Shown piece after piece: positions 1-8,172 of a stretch of 64,000 nucleotides of DNA. Under the pieces are notes generated by a model. The model ran no database searches. It was not told the origin of the DNA and saw nothing but the letters and a program-made list of their open reading frames with translations. Every line of letters starts with the position of its first letter. Within the stretch, counting starts at the first letter, position 1. Made by a program: the position numbers and the translations under genes. The DNA comes from Bacteroidia bacterium (lineage in GTDB: Bacteria; Bacteroidota; Bacteroidia; Bacteroidales; Paludibacteraceae), in assembly GCA_009930305.1 (NCBI GenBank), contig RZYM01000007.1:1-64000 (forward strand), written 5' to 3'.

Positions 1-1824
1 TTTATTCTCACTAATAGTAGTTGATGCAGTATTAGTACAACCATTGGAAGATGTTACAGTAACAGAATAATTACCTCCCGCAGTAACAGTACGTGTTGCC
101 GCAGTTGCATTATTATCCCATTTGTATGATGCAATATTATTACCGCTTGCAGTCAGTACCGATGAGGTATTAGTACAAGTAATAGTATTTACAGAAGGTG
201 AAATAGAAACAGTCGGTTTATCCAATATAGTAAAAGTAGTTGTATTTTCAGCACTTTCAGAACCATACGTGGCAGTAGCTTTCACAGTATAAGTACCAGC
301 AGAAGTAGGTGCATAAGAACTTCCGGATATGTTTGTGTAAGAACCCGAACCATTCTTTACAGCATAGTTAATAGTAGGAGTACCACTAAAAGAATTGTAT
401 TCAGCAGAAAAGTTTATAGTAGAACCAAGACATGCCATTGTGGGTGATGCAGTAACCTCAGAAATGCTTGGTGTAGCCTCTTTGTAGTAATAATACACAT
501 CATCAAATGCAATAAGACGTCCATCAGACAAAGTTTCGCCATTGCCATTGCAAATACCGAATAAAAGCATATCAGACGAGGTTCCTAAGGTAATCCTGTT
601 AAGGCTTGAAACCGGAATTTCAGCTTCAACCCAGGTATTAGTTTGAGTAGGATTAATCGTGTACACAACATCACTAATTTTAACCCCGAAAGGTTGTGTT
701 GAACTCGTGTAATATGCAAAATGTAGAGAATAATTATTCAAGACAGAATAATCGCGCGAAGTTGTATTTGTAAATCCGCAACCATACCATCCTTGCGCAC
801 TTGAAGTTGTAAGCGCCATAGAGTTAGCACCTTCAAAAGTAGAACCCAAACTAGTAACTGTTACAGTATTGTTCCATATATAGAAATTTGAACTACGCAA
901 ATCCATAACCTTACCACTCCCGTTATGATCGCAATAAACAAGAATCTGGTCATACGGAGATACAGGTTCATCAATACAAGCAGTAGAATTATTAGTTAAA
1001 GAAGAAGCCGGATAAGCACTTTCGTCTTGATATACTCTAATCCAATCGACATACATTGCAGCTTCTTGAAAATTTCCATCAATTTGATAATCAACGAAAC
1101 TACCACCCACTGCCATATTTAATAGTATGTAAAATTCATGTTGAAAAGCATCAAAATTGGTACCCGCAATATTAATAACGTAATATTGAACCCCATCTAA
1201 ATAACTTGTAATAGTAGTGGGAGTCCATTCCATAGTATATGTGTGATACTGCGTTGAAGGATTACTTACATTTGTAGCTAAACCATAATCTGCAGGACTA
1301 TAAGCTCCATTCATTCCGTTTGCGTTCCAGTGTAAAGTACTTTTAACATCGCTATATGAACTGGAAGTACACATATATTCCATAATATCTATTTCTCCTT
1401 GATACGGCCATGTGCTTTTACCTGTACCAAGCATCCAGAATGCAGGCCATATTCCTTTTAATGCCTGAGGCAATTTAATACTAGCCTCAATTTTGCCGTA
1501 CTTTGCTTGAATCTTGGCGTTAGTTTTAATACGTCCTGATGTAAACGAAGTATTATAATTGGGGTCGTACTGAGTATTATCCCTAATAGCCTTAATTACT
1601 AAGCTACCATCTTCAGTATAAACATTATTTGTGCTATTTGTGTAGTATTCCTGTTCCCAGTTTCCCCAACCTTGAGTGCCGGTACCTAATTCGTAGTTCC
1701 AAACAGAAGTATTTACGTTTGAACAATTAAACTCGTCAGACCAAACTAGTTCGTATGCTGCATTTACTCTAATATTGCACAGCATAATTAAGGCTGACAC
1801 TATTGCAAAAGTGCGCTTTCTCAT
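1..1824 (-). CDS. GH16 endo-beta-1,3-glucanase (laminarinase-like), multidomain, 3' end outside window
   Basis: The reading frame stays open from an ATG at 1824 down to base 1 (608 codons), so it is missing from the ORF track only because no stop lies in the window. Residues 1-20 form a signal peptide. Residues about 20-265 are a GH16 beta-jelly-roll with the catalytic motif GEIDIMEY, giving E144 as nucleophile, D146 as helper and E149 as acid/base. A second beta-sandwich, probably carbohydrate-binding, spans about 280-430. From about 445 onward there are Ig/PKD-like repeats. The family cleaves beta-1,3 or mixed-linkage glucans outside the cell. A T9SS sorting domain would be expected beyond the left edge but cannot be seen. 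Confidence 0.93.
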   Translation of the reverse strand, partial: MRKRTFAIVSALIMLCNIRVNAAYELVWSDEFNCSNVNTSVWNYELGTGTQGWGNWEQEYYTNSTNNVYTEDGSLVIKAIRDNTQYDPNYNTSFTSGRIKTNAKIQAKYGKIEASIKLPQALKGIWPAFWMLGTGKSTWPYQGEIDIMEYMCTSSSYSDVKSTLHWNANGMNGAYSPADYGLATNVSNPSTQYHTYTMEWTPTTITSYLDGVQYYVINIAGTNFDAFQHEFYILLNMAVGGSFVDYQIDGNFQEAAMYVDWIRVYQDESAYPASSLTNNSTACIDEPVSPYDQILVYCDHNGSGKVMDLRSSNFYIWNNTVTVTSLGSTFEGANSMALTTSSAQGWYGCGFTNTTSRDYSVLNNYSLHFAYYTSSTQPFGVKISDVVYTINPTQTNTWVEAEIPVSSLNRITLGTSSDMLLFGICNGNGETLSDGRLIAFDDVYYYYKEATPSISEVTASPTMACLGSTINFSAEYNSFSGTPTINYAVKNGSGSYTNISGSSYAPTSAGTYTVKATATYGSESAENTTTFTILDKPTVSISPSVNTITCTNTSSVLTASGNNIASYKWDNNATAATRTVTAGGNYSVTVTSSNGCTNTASTTISENK

Positions 1825-1860
1825 ATTACATATTCGATAAAAAGGTTATTACAAAACAAT

Positions 1861-1876
1861 TCATCCCGAAGGATGA
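1861..1876 (-). promoter_or_regulatory. UUCG-capped hairpin in the GH16 mRNA leader
   Basis: Read on the minus strand, TCATCC and GGATGA form a perfect 6-bp stem closed by the loop TTCG, i.e. a C(UUCG)G tetraloop, which is known to be unusually stable. It sits about 37 nt before the GH16 start codon, inside the predicted leader. It may stabilise the mRNA or act as an attenuator. No strong U-run follows, so termination is doubtful. Confidence 0.45.
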
Positions 1877-1915
1877 CATTTTTCATAAAGAAGTTAAGGG
1901 GATGGAAATAGTTTT

Positions 1916-1929
1916 TGTAAACGTTTGCA
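1916..1929 (-). promoter_or_regulatory. LacI-family-type operator overlapping the GH16 transcription start
   Basis: TGCAAACGTTTACA on the minus strand is a near-perfect palindrome around the central CG, the pattern typical of LacI/GalR-family operators (TGWAAACGWTTNCA-like). The symmetry extends outward (TTTTTG...CAAAAA) to about 22 bp. It begins about 10 bp downstream of the putative -7 box, where a bound repressor would block initiation. The cognate regulator is not in the window. Confidence 0.5.
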
Positions 1930-1938
1930 AAAACTGTA

Positions 1939-1946
1939 CAAATATA
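1939..1946 (-). promoter_or_regulatory. -7 promoter box for the GH16 gene
   Basis: TATATTTG on the minus strand matches the Bacteroidota -7 consensus TAnnTTTG. It would place the start of transcription near 1932 and give a leader of about 108 nt. I could not find a clear -33 TTTG, which is consistent with a regulated promoter. Confidence 0.4.
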
Positions 1947-2031
1947 TAACGAAAAACTATCTTTTATATTGTGTGGTCGAAAAAAATACAAAAAATTTCA
2001 TTATTAAATTATGCAGTTATGCAATATCCAT

Positions 2032-2928
2032 TCATATATAGCGATTTAGCTCTTGTTCAGAAACGAATCCTTGCGCTGCTCCATTAGCAGATATTTTAAG
2101 AGCTGCAAAAATTTGTGCATTGCGTAAACATTCTGCAGAATCTATTCCTTGTAAGTAGAAATGCGTAAATGCACTTAGCAAAGCATCTCCTGCTCCAACA
2201 GTATTTACTACAGGAGCAATGTTTGTGGCAGCAGGAAAACTTCTGATACGTCCTTTTTCTCTATCATATAAAACAGCACCTTTGGCGCCGCATCCCAAAA
2301 CAATAACACTAATAGGATAAATTTCGGATAGAGTGTGCAAAAATTGCTTTGGAGCACATGGCAGTCCTTCATCACTCAAAAACAACACATCGGCAGCATT
2401 CAAGAAATCGCGGTTGTAAGCATCTTGCGGATCAGAAAAAATATGCACATCGGTAACAATAGGTATATGCAACTTTTTGGCGATGCTTAAGAATCCTCTT
2501 GCAAAATTTATATTACATAGTACAGCCGCATCACATGTTTCAAAAATACCATTTGCAATATTTGTGTTGTACGAGCAAGTCTGAATATCTTTCAAATCGC
2601 AGTATATTCGCCTTTTCCCATCAGCATCATACAATATAACCGATTGTGGAGTCTCTTTTAGTTTAGGTAAGATGTATTGCATACTTAAACCCTTGTTTAG
2701 CAACTCTCTTTCTATTTGTTTCGCCTCTTTATCATTGCCTGTCATCGATATCAAATTAACTTCATCGCCCAATAGGTTTAAGGCTTTTGTAATATTATAG
2801 GCTACGCCTGATACGGCTGTACGGATACCAAATTCCGCATATGTAATAGGCTCATATTTAATAGGGAATGCATCGATTTTAAGTGTGCTTTCAATGTTTA
2901 TAAGTCCTGCAATTGCGATTTTACTCAT
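2032..2928 (-). CDS. PfkB (ribokinase) family carbohydrate kinase
   Basis: This 298-residue protein has the usual length and layout of the ribokinase/PfkB family, which phosphorylates sugars or nucleosides with ATP. The N-terminal substrate motif is represented by SGVAYN (residues 40-45). The C-terminal signature NTVGAGD (242-248) supplies the anion hole and the catalytic base D248. The substrate cannot be told from sequence; fructose, ribose, adenosine or a sugar acid are all possible. It lies downstream of the GH16 gene's divergent leader region on the same strand, so a role in sugar use is plausible but unproven. It is divergent from dapF across 260 bp. Confidence 0.85.
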   Translation of the reverse strand: MSKIAIAGLINIESTLKIDAFPIKYEPITYAEFGIRTAVSGVAYNITKALNLLGDEVNLISMTGNDKEAKQIERELLNKGLSMQYILPKLKETPQSVILYDADGKRRIYCDLKDIQTCSYNTNIANGIFETCDAAVLCNINFARGFLSIAKKLHIPIVTDVHIFSDPQDAYNRDFLNAADVLFLSDEGLPCAPKQFLHTLSEIYPISVIVLGCGAKGAVLYDREKGRIRSFPAATNIAPVVNTVGAGDALLSAFTHFYLQGIDSAECLRNAQIFAALKISANGAAQGFVSEQELNRYI

Positions 2929-3134
2929 AATCGTATTTCTTTTACTCGATTTTGTAAAGATAATATTTTTTTTCTAATGCTCATGCTATTAATGTAAGTA
3001 TTGAATTGTAATTGCATTGGTTGATTTTATTACGATTTGCAACTATTAAGACCATAAATATTAAATATTATCACAATACAAATTGATTATGTCTAAAATA
3101 ACCAAAAAATAAGTTTTTTAAATACAAATGATAG

Positions 3135-3142
3135 TATTTTTG
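3135..3142 (+). promoter_or_regulatory. -7 promoter box upstream of dapF
   Basis: TATTTTTG matches TAnnTTTG and lies 47 bp before the dapF start codon. No TTTG is present at the usual 19-20 bp upstream, so support is from one half-site only. The rest of the 260-bp divergent gap shows no other structure I can support. Confidence 0.4.
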
Positions 3143-3189
3143 CATTAATAAAAACATTATGATATATTTTAATCAAAAATAGTGACAAA

Positions 3190-4023
3190 ATGAGATTTAC
3201 CAAAATGCATGGTATAGGAAATGATTACATTTATATTGATGCAACAAAAAATGTAATTAAGAATCCGGAACTTCTGGCAAAAAAGTTAAGTGATCGCCAT
3301 TATGGAGTTGGTTCTGATGGTTTGGTACTGATTATGCCTTCTGTCATTTGCGATTTTAGAATGAGGATGTTTAATCCTGACGGAACAGAAGCTGAGATGT
3401 GTGGAAATGCTTCACGTTGTGTAGCAAAATATGTTTACGACAACAAAATGACCGACAAAACAAACTTCACACTCGAAACAGGGGCAGGAATAAAAATCCT
3501 AAGCATACACACGAATGCCGAAAATATAGTAGATACAGTTACAATTGACATGGGAACACCAATATTAGAGCCTGAAAATATACCCGTTTTGGCATCAGAG
3601 GAGAAGGTTTTAAATAAGCCGTTAATTGTTCTTGATAAAGAATATAAAATAAATTGTGTTTCAATGGGTAATCCTCATTGCGTAATTTTTTCAGAAGCCA
3701 TAGGATTAACAGATGTAGCACATTTAGGTCCACTAATAGAAAATCATCCTATGTTTCCTAAAAAAACGAATGTGGAATTTGCAGAAATTGTTGATGAGTA
3801 CAATATAAAGATGCGTGTTTGGGAGAGAGGAACAGGTGAAACTTTAGCTTGCGGAACAGGCGCTTGTGCTACATTGGTAGCAGCAGTTTTAAATGGCTAC
3901 ACAACTAACGATGTTACCTTACACTTGATTGGAGGAGACCTACAAATAAAATGGAACAAAAAAACAGGACACGTTCTAATGACCGGCCCTGCAGAAACAG
4001 TTTTTGAGGGAGAAATAAAATAA
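3190..4023 (+). CDS. dapF: diaminopimelate epimerase
   Basis: DapF converts LL- to meso-diaminopimelate, the last step before lysine and a precursor of peptidoglycan. The 277 residues match the family length. The two catalytic cysteines are visible: C71 in MCGNASRC and C221 in ACGTGAC, placed in the two pseudo-symmetric halves. The N-terminal GNDYI and the GNPHCV segment are also typical. It is 13 bp upstream of dapL and surely co-transcribed, so the LL-DAP made by DapL goes directly to this enzyme. Confidence 0.97.
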   Translation: MRFTKMHGIGNDYIYIDATKNVIKNPELLAKKLSDRHYGVGSDGLVLIMPSVICDFRMRMFNPDGTEAEMCGNASRCVAKYVYDNKMTDKTNFTLETGAGIKILSIHTNAENIVDTVTIDMGTPILEPENIPVLASEEKVLNKPLIVLDKEYKINCVSMGNPHCVIFSEAIGLTDVAHLGPLIENHPMFPKKTNVEFAEIVDEYNIKMRVWERGTGETLACGTGACATLVAAVLNGYTTNDVTLHLIGGDLQIKWNKKTGHVLMTGPAETVFEGEIK

Positions 4024-4036
4024 ATAAATAGCTTTT

Positions 4037-5254
4037 ATGGCACGTTTAAATCAACATTTTATCGAATTACCGGAAACATATCTATTTTCAGATATAGCTC
4101 AAAGAGTAAACGCATATATGTCCGAACATCCCGAATCGGAGTTAATAAGAATGGGAATAGGAGATGTAACGCGACCATTACCCGAAGCATGTATAAGTGC
4201 TATGCATAAGGCAGTTGATGAAATGGCACATGCGTCAAGTTTTAAAGGATACGGGCCTGAGCAAGGATACGAATTTTTGATAGACAAAATTATAGAATTT
4301 GATTATAAACCCTTAGGTGTAAAACTTAGCAGAGATGAGGTTTTTGTAAGTGACGGTGCTAAGAGTGATACAGCTAATATTAGTGATATTTTATGGCAAA
4401 GTAGTACAATTGCCTTAACCGATCCAGTATATCCTGTATATGTAGATTCAAATGTAATGGCAGGTAGAGCAGGTAAATTATCTAAAAAAGGATATTGGAA
4501 CCGAATAATCTATTTGCCTTGTACCGAGAAAAATGGTTTTGTTCCCGAATTGCCAACTCAAGACGTAGACGTAATTTATCTGTGTTTTCCTAATAATCCA
4601 ACAGGAACAACATTAACAAGAGAACAATTAAAGAAATGGGTTGATTACGCAATAGCACATAAATCTATTATTTTATTTGATGCTGCATACGAAGCATTTA
4701 TAACAGAAAAAGACGTACCTCATAGTATTTATGAGATAGAAGGAGCAGAAAAAGTAGCGATTGAGTTTAGAAGTTATTCAAAAACAGCAGGTTTTACAGG
4801 CACAAGATGCTCATATACAGTAGTGCCGAAAGAATGTTTGGCATACGATAAGTACGACAGGGCATTTCCCCTTAACATCCTTTGGAAACGCCGTCAATGT
4901 ACAAAATTCAATGGCACCCCATATATAATACAACGTGGAGCAGAAGCAATATATACAGAAGCAGGTAAGGCGCAGGTTAGCGAAACAATAGCATATTATT
5001 TAGAGAATGCAAGTATTATTCGAAATTCACTAACAGCCAAGTCGTATAAGGTTTTTGGAGGTATCAATTCTCCGTATATATGGCTAAAGACACCTTACGG
5101 ATGTAATTCATGGGACTTTTTTGATTATCTGCTAAAAGAAAAGCAAATAGTAGCTACTCCGGGAGTAGGATTCGGACCAAGTGGCGAAGGATACATAAGA
5201 CTAACATCATTTAATACCAAAGAAAAAACTTTGGAAGCAATGAATAGAATATAA
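4037..5254 (+). CDS. dapL: LL-diaminopimelate aminotransferase
   Basis: DapL makes LL-diaminopimelate directly from tetrahydrodipicolinate and glutamate, bypassing the succinylase or acetylase branches. The 405 residues fit the family. Fold type I PLP motifs are present: FPNNPTG near 184-190, FDAAYEAF near 214-221, and the Schiff-base lysine K249 in [10 protein letters not shown]. The N-terminal [10 protein letters not shown] is characteristic of DapL rather than of general aspartate aminotransferases. It follows dapF in one operon. Confidence 0.96.
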   Translation: MARLNQHFIELPETYLFSDIAQRVNAYMSEHPESELIRMGIGDVTRPLPEACISAMHKAVDEMAHASSFKGYGPEQGYEFLIDKIIEFDYKPLGVKLSRDEVFVSDGAKSDTANISDILWQSSTIALTDPVYPVYVDSNVMAGRAGKLSKKGYWNRIIYLPCTEKNGFVPELPTQDVDVIYLCFPNNPTGTTLTREQLKKWVDYAIAHKSIILFDAAYEAFITEKDVPHSIYEIEGAEKVAIEFRSYSKTAGFTGTRCSYTVVPKECLAYDKYDRAFPLNILWKRRQCTKFNGTPYIIQRGAEAIYTEAGKAQVSETIAYYLENASIIRNSLTAKSYKVFGGINSPYIWLKTPYGCNSWDFFDYLLKEKQIVATPGVGFGPSGEGYIRLTSFNTKEKTLEAMNRI

Positions 5255-5322
5255 GGATTCAGGTTTATAACATTATTAAATTGACAAAAATGAACGAGAA
5301 CACAAAATTATACCAATATTTT

Positions 5323-5407
5323 CATGCGCAGAATCCCCTAAAAAGGGGAATATTAACAAACACAAAAGCAATACTTGCTTTTCATGAAAAAGCATTCATT
5401 GCGCATG
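5323..5407 (+). promoter_or_regulatory. putative structured leader RNA: four-way junction before the nitrogen genes
   Basis: CATGCGCA (5323-5330) pairs perfectly with TGCGCATG (5400-5407). Inside this closing stem lie three consecutive perfect hairpins: TCCCCT/AGGGGA (5334-5349, loop AAAA), AAAAGCAA/TTGCTTTT (5364-5382, 3-nt loop) and ATGAA/TTCAT (5384-5399). Together they give an 85-nt four-way junction ending 43 nt before the start codon of the TorF-like gene. It is not a tRNA: the arm lengths and loops do not fit. It could be a cis-regulatory leader, a processed small RNA or a terminator region of dapFL. TGCGCA is itself palindromic, so the outer stem could instead be two protein-binding sites. 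Confidence 0.45.
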
Positions 5408-5450
5408 TCAAGCGACATTATTATTTATTATAAATTAAAAACACATTATC

Positions 5451-6206
5451 ATGAAAAATATAAAATATTTAGTATTCTCAGCTTTATTAATAACTAGCTC
5501 ATTTACAGCCTTTGCAGCTGATTCAACCACTACCGAAAAACCCAAAGGCAATTTAAGTCTTGCAACCGATTTAGTGTCATCATATGTATGGCGCGGAACA
5601 GCCTTAGCCGGGGTAAGTTTACAACCCACAATTGGTTTTGATATAGCCGGATTCTCAGTAAGTGCATGGGGATCAACCGATTTTATTTACAGTCTTGATG
5701 GCTATTCTGAATTGGATTTTACCATAGGATATTCAAATTGGGGTGCATCTCTAAGTCTTACCGATTATTGTTGGACTAATGGACTTGGTAATTTCGATTA
5801 CTTCGGAGCATATACCGATAATCACTATTTAGAGATAGGATTAGGATTTGATTTTGGAGAATATTTTGAAAAAGTTCCAATCGGCATATCGGTTAACACC
5901 ATGCTTTATGGAGCTACAACAACATTCCCAACCTATATTTCAATTGCATACACATACCCTGTAAGAGGCATAGTCGATTTGAATGCTGAAGTAGGTGCTG
6001 CAATAGAAAAAACCGGAGGCTTTTACTCTCCTAATGCAGGTTTCTCGGTTACAAATGTTTCTTTAGGAGCATCAAGGGTATTCGACATTAAAGGTAAAGT
6101 TGATATAGTTCTTAAGGCAGACATAATTTGTAACCCTGCAGCAGTAGGAACAGGATTTGGATCCGGACCTATACATTTTGTAGCAGGTGTTGGATTCTCA
6201 CTTTAG
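5451..6206 (+). CDS. TorF-like outer-membrane beta-barrel protein
   Basis: The 251-residue product starts with a signal peptide ending near FAA-D (residue 22). The mature part is rich in alternating aromatic and glycine strands and ends in phenylalanine-serine-leucine (VGFSL), as expected of an outer-membrane barrel. The opening SLATDLVSSYVWRG resembles the TorF/TIGR02001 putative porin family. It heads a gene run with PII, Amt and GlnN, which suggests it helps ammonium or another small nitrogen compound cross the outer membrane. That substrate is inference only. Confidence 0.7.
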   Translation: MKNIKYLVFSALLITSSFTAFAADSTTTEKPKGNLSLATDLVSSYVWRGTALAGVSLQPTIGFDIAGFSVSAWGSTDFIYSLDGYSELDFTIGYSNWGASLSLTDYCWTNGLGNFDYFGAYTDNHYLEIGLGFDFGEYFEKVPIGISVNTMLYGATTTFPTYISIAYTYPVRGIVDLNAEVGAAIEKTGGFYSPNAGFSVTNVSLGASRVFDIKGKVDIVLKADIICNPAAVGTGFGSGPIHFVAGVGFSL

Positions 6207-6253
6207 GTTTAAATCAATAATTATAAATTCATTATTAACTAATACATAAAGTT

Positions 6254-6610
6254 ATGAAAAAGATTGAAGCAATTATCAGAAAAACCAAATTCGATGATGT
6301 AAAAGACGCTTTGCTGGAAGCCGACATCGAATGGTTTTCGTATTACGACGTGCGTGGTATAGGTAAATCACGTCAGGGGCGTATTTATCGTGGTGTATCT
6401 TATGATACAAGTTCGATTGAGCGTATTCTGGTTTCAATAGTAGTACGTGATAAAAATGTAGAAAAAACAATAAAAGCAATATTAAAATCTTCTCAAACAG
6501 GAGAAATCGGTGACGGACGTATTTTCGTTATTCCTGTAGAAGATTCAGTTAGAATCCGTACAGGTGAGCGCGGAGATATTGCTCTTTACAATGCAGAACA
6601 AGAGAAATAA
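6254..6610 (+). CDS. glnK: PII nitrogen regulatory protein (GlnK/GlnB family)
   Basis: PII trimers sense ATP/ADP and 2-oxoglutarate and, when next to amt, usually plug the ammonium channel. The 118 residues fit. The T-loop holds YRGVSY (Y45 and Y50, matching the canonical Y46 and Y51), and the C-terminal RTGERGDIAL is the family signature. By eye the T-loop is one residue shorter than in enteric PII, and the position of the usual Lys58 appears to be Arg. It lies between the barrel gene and amt in a likely operon, so AmtB regulation is the best guess. Confidence 0.93.
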   Translation: MKKIEAIIRKTKFDDVKDALLEADIEWFSYYDVRGIGKSRQGRIYRGVSYDTSSIERILVSIVVRDKNVEKTIKAILKSSQTGEIGDGRIFVIPVEDSVRIRTGERGDIALYNAEQEK

Positions 6611-6660
6611 TTTAAAATCTGTTCTTTAAAACAATCAATTTTTAAATAAAACAAAAAATC

Positions 6661-8049
6661 ATGAAACGATATATTAAATTATTGCTAATTTTGCCCATAA
6701 TAGAGATTTTGTCTTTAGGGGAGATTTGTGCAGCAGATATTGTCGCAGTAGAAGCGACAGGAGTTAGTGAAACCGTAGAAGTTTTGAAAGCGGCTACACC
6801 CGCAGTAGAAACAGCAGTAAGTCCTATCGTGCCTTTAGACACGGTTTGGGTTTTATTAGCAGCGATGTTAGTGTTTTTTATGCAAGCAGGCTTTGCATTG
6901 GTTGAAGCAGGTTTTACCCGTAGTAGAAATACAGCCAACATTTTAATGAAAAACTTTGTTGACTTTATGTTGGGTACAGTCTTGTTTTGGTTTGTAGGTT
7001 TTGGAATAATGTTTGGTGATGGCGGTTTTATGGGCATTCCAAACTTGTTTTCACTTGATTTCTATCCCGATTCGAACGTACCAATGGAGGCCTTTCTTAT
7101 ATTTCAAACAGTATTTTGCGCAACGTCTGCAACTATTGTGTCTGGAGCCATGGCAGAACGTACCAAATTTTACATGTACATTATATATTCGATACTGATT
7201 TCTGCCATAATATATCCTATTTCAGGTCATTGGACATGGGGCGGAGGTTGGTTATCACAATTATCCTTATTAGGATATGATGGCGGGTTCCATGATTTTG
7301 CAGGTTCAACGGTTGTGCACTCTGTGGGAGGATGGTTGGCATTGGTAGGCGCATTTGTACTGGGACCACGTATTGGTAAGTATTCGAAAGATAAAAAATC
7401 GCGTGCAATACCGGGTCATAACCTTACGATAGCAGCACTTGGTGTATTTATTTTATGGTTCGGATGGTTTGGATTCAACCCCGGTTCACAATTGGCAGCA
7501 AGTAGTGCAGAAGATGCAACAGCCATATCGCACGTATTTCTTACAACCAATATGTCTGCCGCAGTAGGTGGGTTGGCAGCCTTGATTCTATCATGGATTA
7601 AATATGGCAAACCATCTTTATCACTAACCTTAAATGGTATTTTGGCGGGCTTGGTAGGAATAACAGCCGGTTGTGATGTAGTAAGTCCGGTAGGAGCCTT
7701 ATTTATAGGTTTGATTTGTGGAGTTTTGATGATATTCTCTGTAGAGTTCATTGATAAAGTATTGAAAATAGATGATCCCGTAGGTGCATCTTCAGTACAT
7801 GGAGTATGCGGTTTTATAGGAACAATATTGGTAGGTTTGTTTTCTACAACCGATGGTTTGTTTTATGGTGGTGGAATGGGACTATTAGCAGTACAAGCAG
7901 TTGGTGCTTTAACAGTAGGAGCATGGGCATTATGTTGCGGCTATATAATTTTCAAAGGGCTTGATAAGATAAAAGGTTTACGAGTAACGCCACGTATTGA
8001 AGAAGAAGGTCTTGATATTTATGAACATGGCGAAACAGCCTATAACTGA
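6661..8049 (+). CDS. amt: ammonium transporter, Amt family
   Basis: Inner-membrane ammonium channel of 462 residues. A cleavable signal sequence and a roughly 35-residue Ala/Val/Thr-rich linker precede the 11-helix core, as is common in Gram-negative Amt proteins. The first core helix carries VFFMQAGFALVEAG. The twin pore histidines are H220 (TVVHSVGGW) and H380 (SSVHGVCGF). A short cytosolic tail follows. It lies 50 bp after glnK, the standard glnK-amt pair, and upstream of glnN, so imported ammonium can be assimilated directly into glutamine. Confidence 0.96.
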   Translation: MKRYIKLLLILPIIEILSLGEICAADIVAVEATGVSETVEVLKAATPAVETAVSPIVPLDTVWVLLAAMLVFFMQAGFALVEAGFTRSRNTANILMKNFVDFMLGTVLFWFVGFGIMFGDGGFMGIPNLFSLDFYPDSNVPMEAFLIFQTVFCATSATIVSGAMAERTKFYMYIIYSILISAIIYPISGHWTWGGGWLSQLSLLGYDGGFHDFAGSTVVHSVGGWLALVGAFVLGPRIGKYSKDKKSRAIPGHNLTIAALGVFILWFGWFGFNPGSQLAASSAEDATAISHVFLTTNMSAAVGGLAALILSWIKYGKPSLSLTLNGILAGLVGITAGCDVVSPVGALFIGLICGVLMIFSVEFIDKVLKIDDPVGASSVHGVCGFIGTILVGLFSTTDGLFYGGGMGLLAVQAVGALTVGAWALCCGYIIFKGLDKIKGLRVTPRIEEEGLDIYEHGETAYN

Positions 8050-8062
8050 TAATTAATAAACC

Positions 8063-8109
8063 CCGATTCGTCGGTAAGTATATAGTTGTATAGTTATTTA
8101 ACGAATCGG
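8063..8109 (+). terminator. hairpin between amt and glnN (terminator or attenuator)
   Basis: CCGATTCGT (8063-8071) and ACGAATCGG (8101-8109) form a perfect 9-bp stem around a 29-nt loop, followed by TGGTTCTATTTTT. It starts 13 bp after the amt stop and lies 64 bp before glnN. It could end the TorF-glnK-amt transcript or set a different glnN dose. The long loop weakens the case for a simple intrinsic terminator. Confidence 0.5.
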
Positions 8110-8172
8110 TGGTTCTATTTTTCATATTGGAAAGAAATGATAAAGATTTAACTAATAAAAAGCAAACAGATT

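Noticed and set aside
5323-5407. tRNA-like cloverleaf
   Set aside because: Arms of 8, 6, 8 and 5 bp with 3-, 4- and 6-nt loops cannot provide a 7-nt anticodon loop or a TTCRA T-loop.
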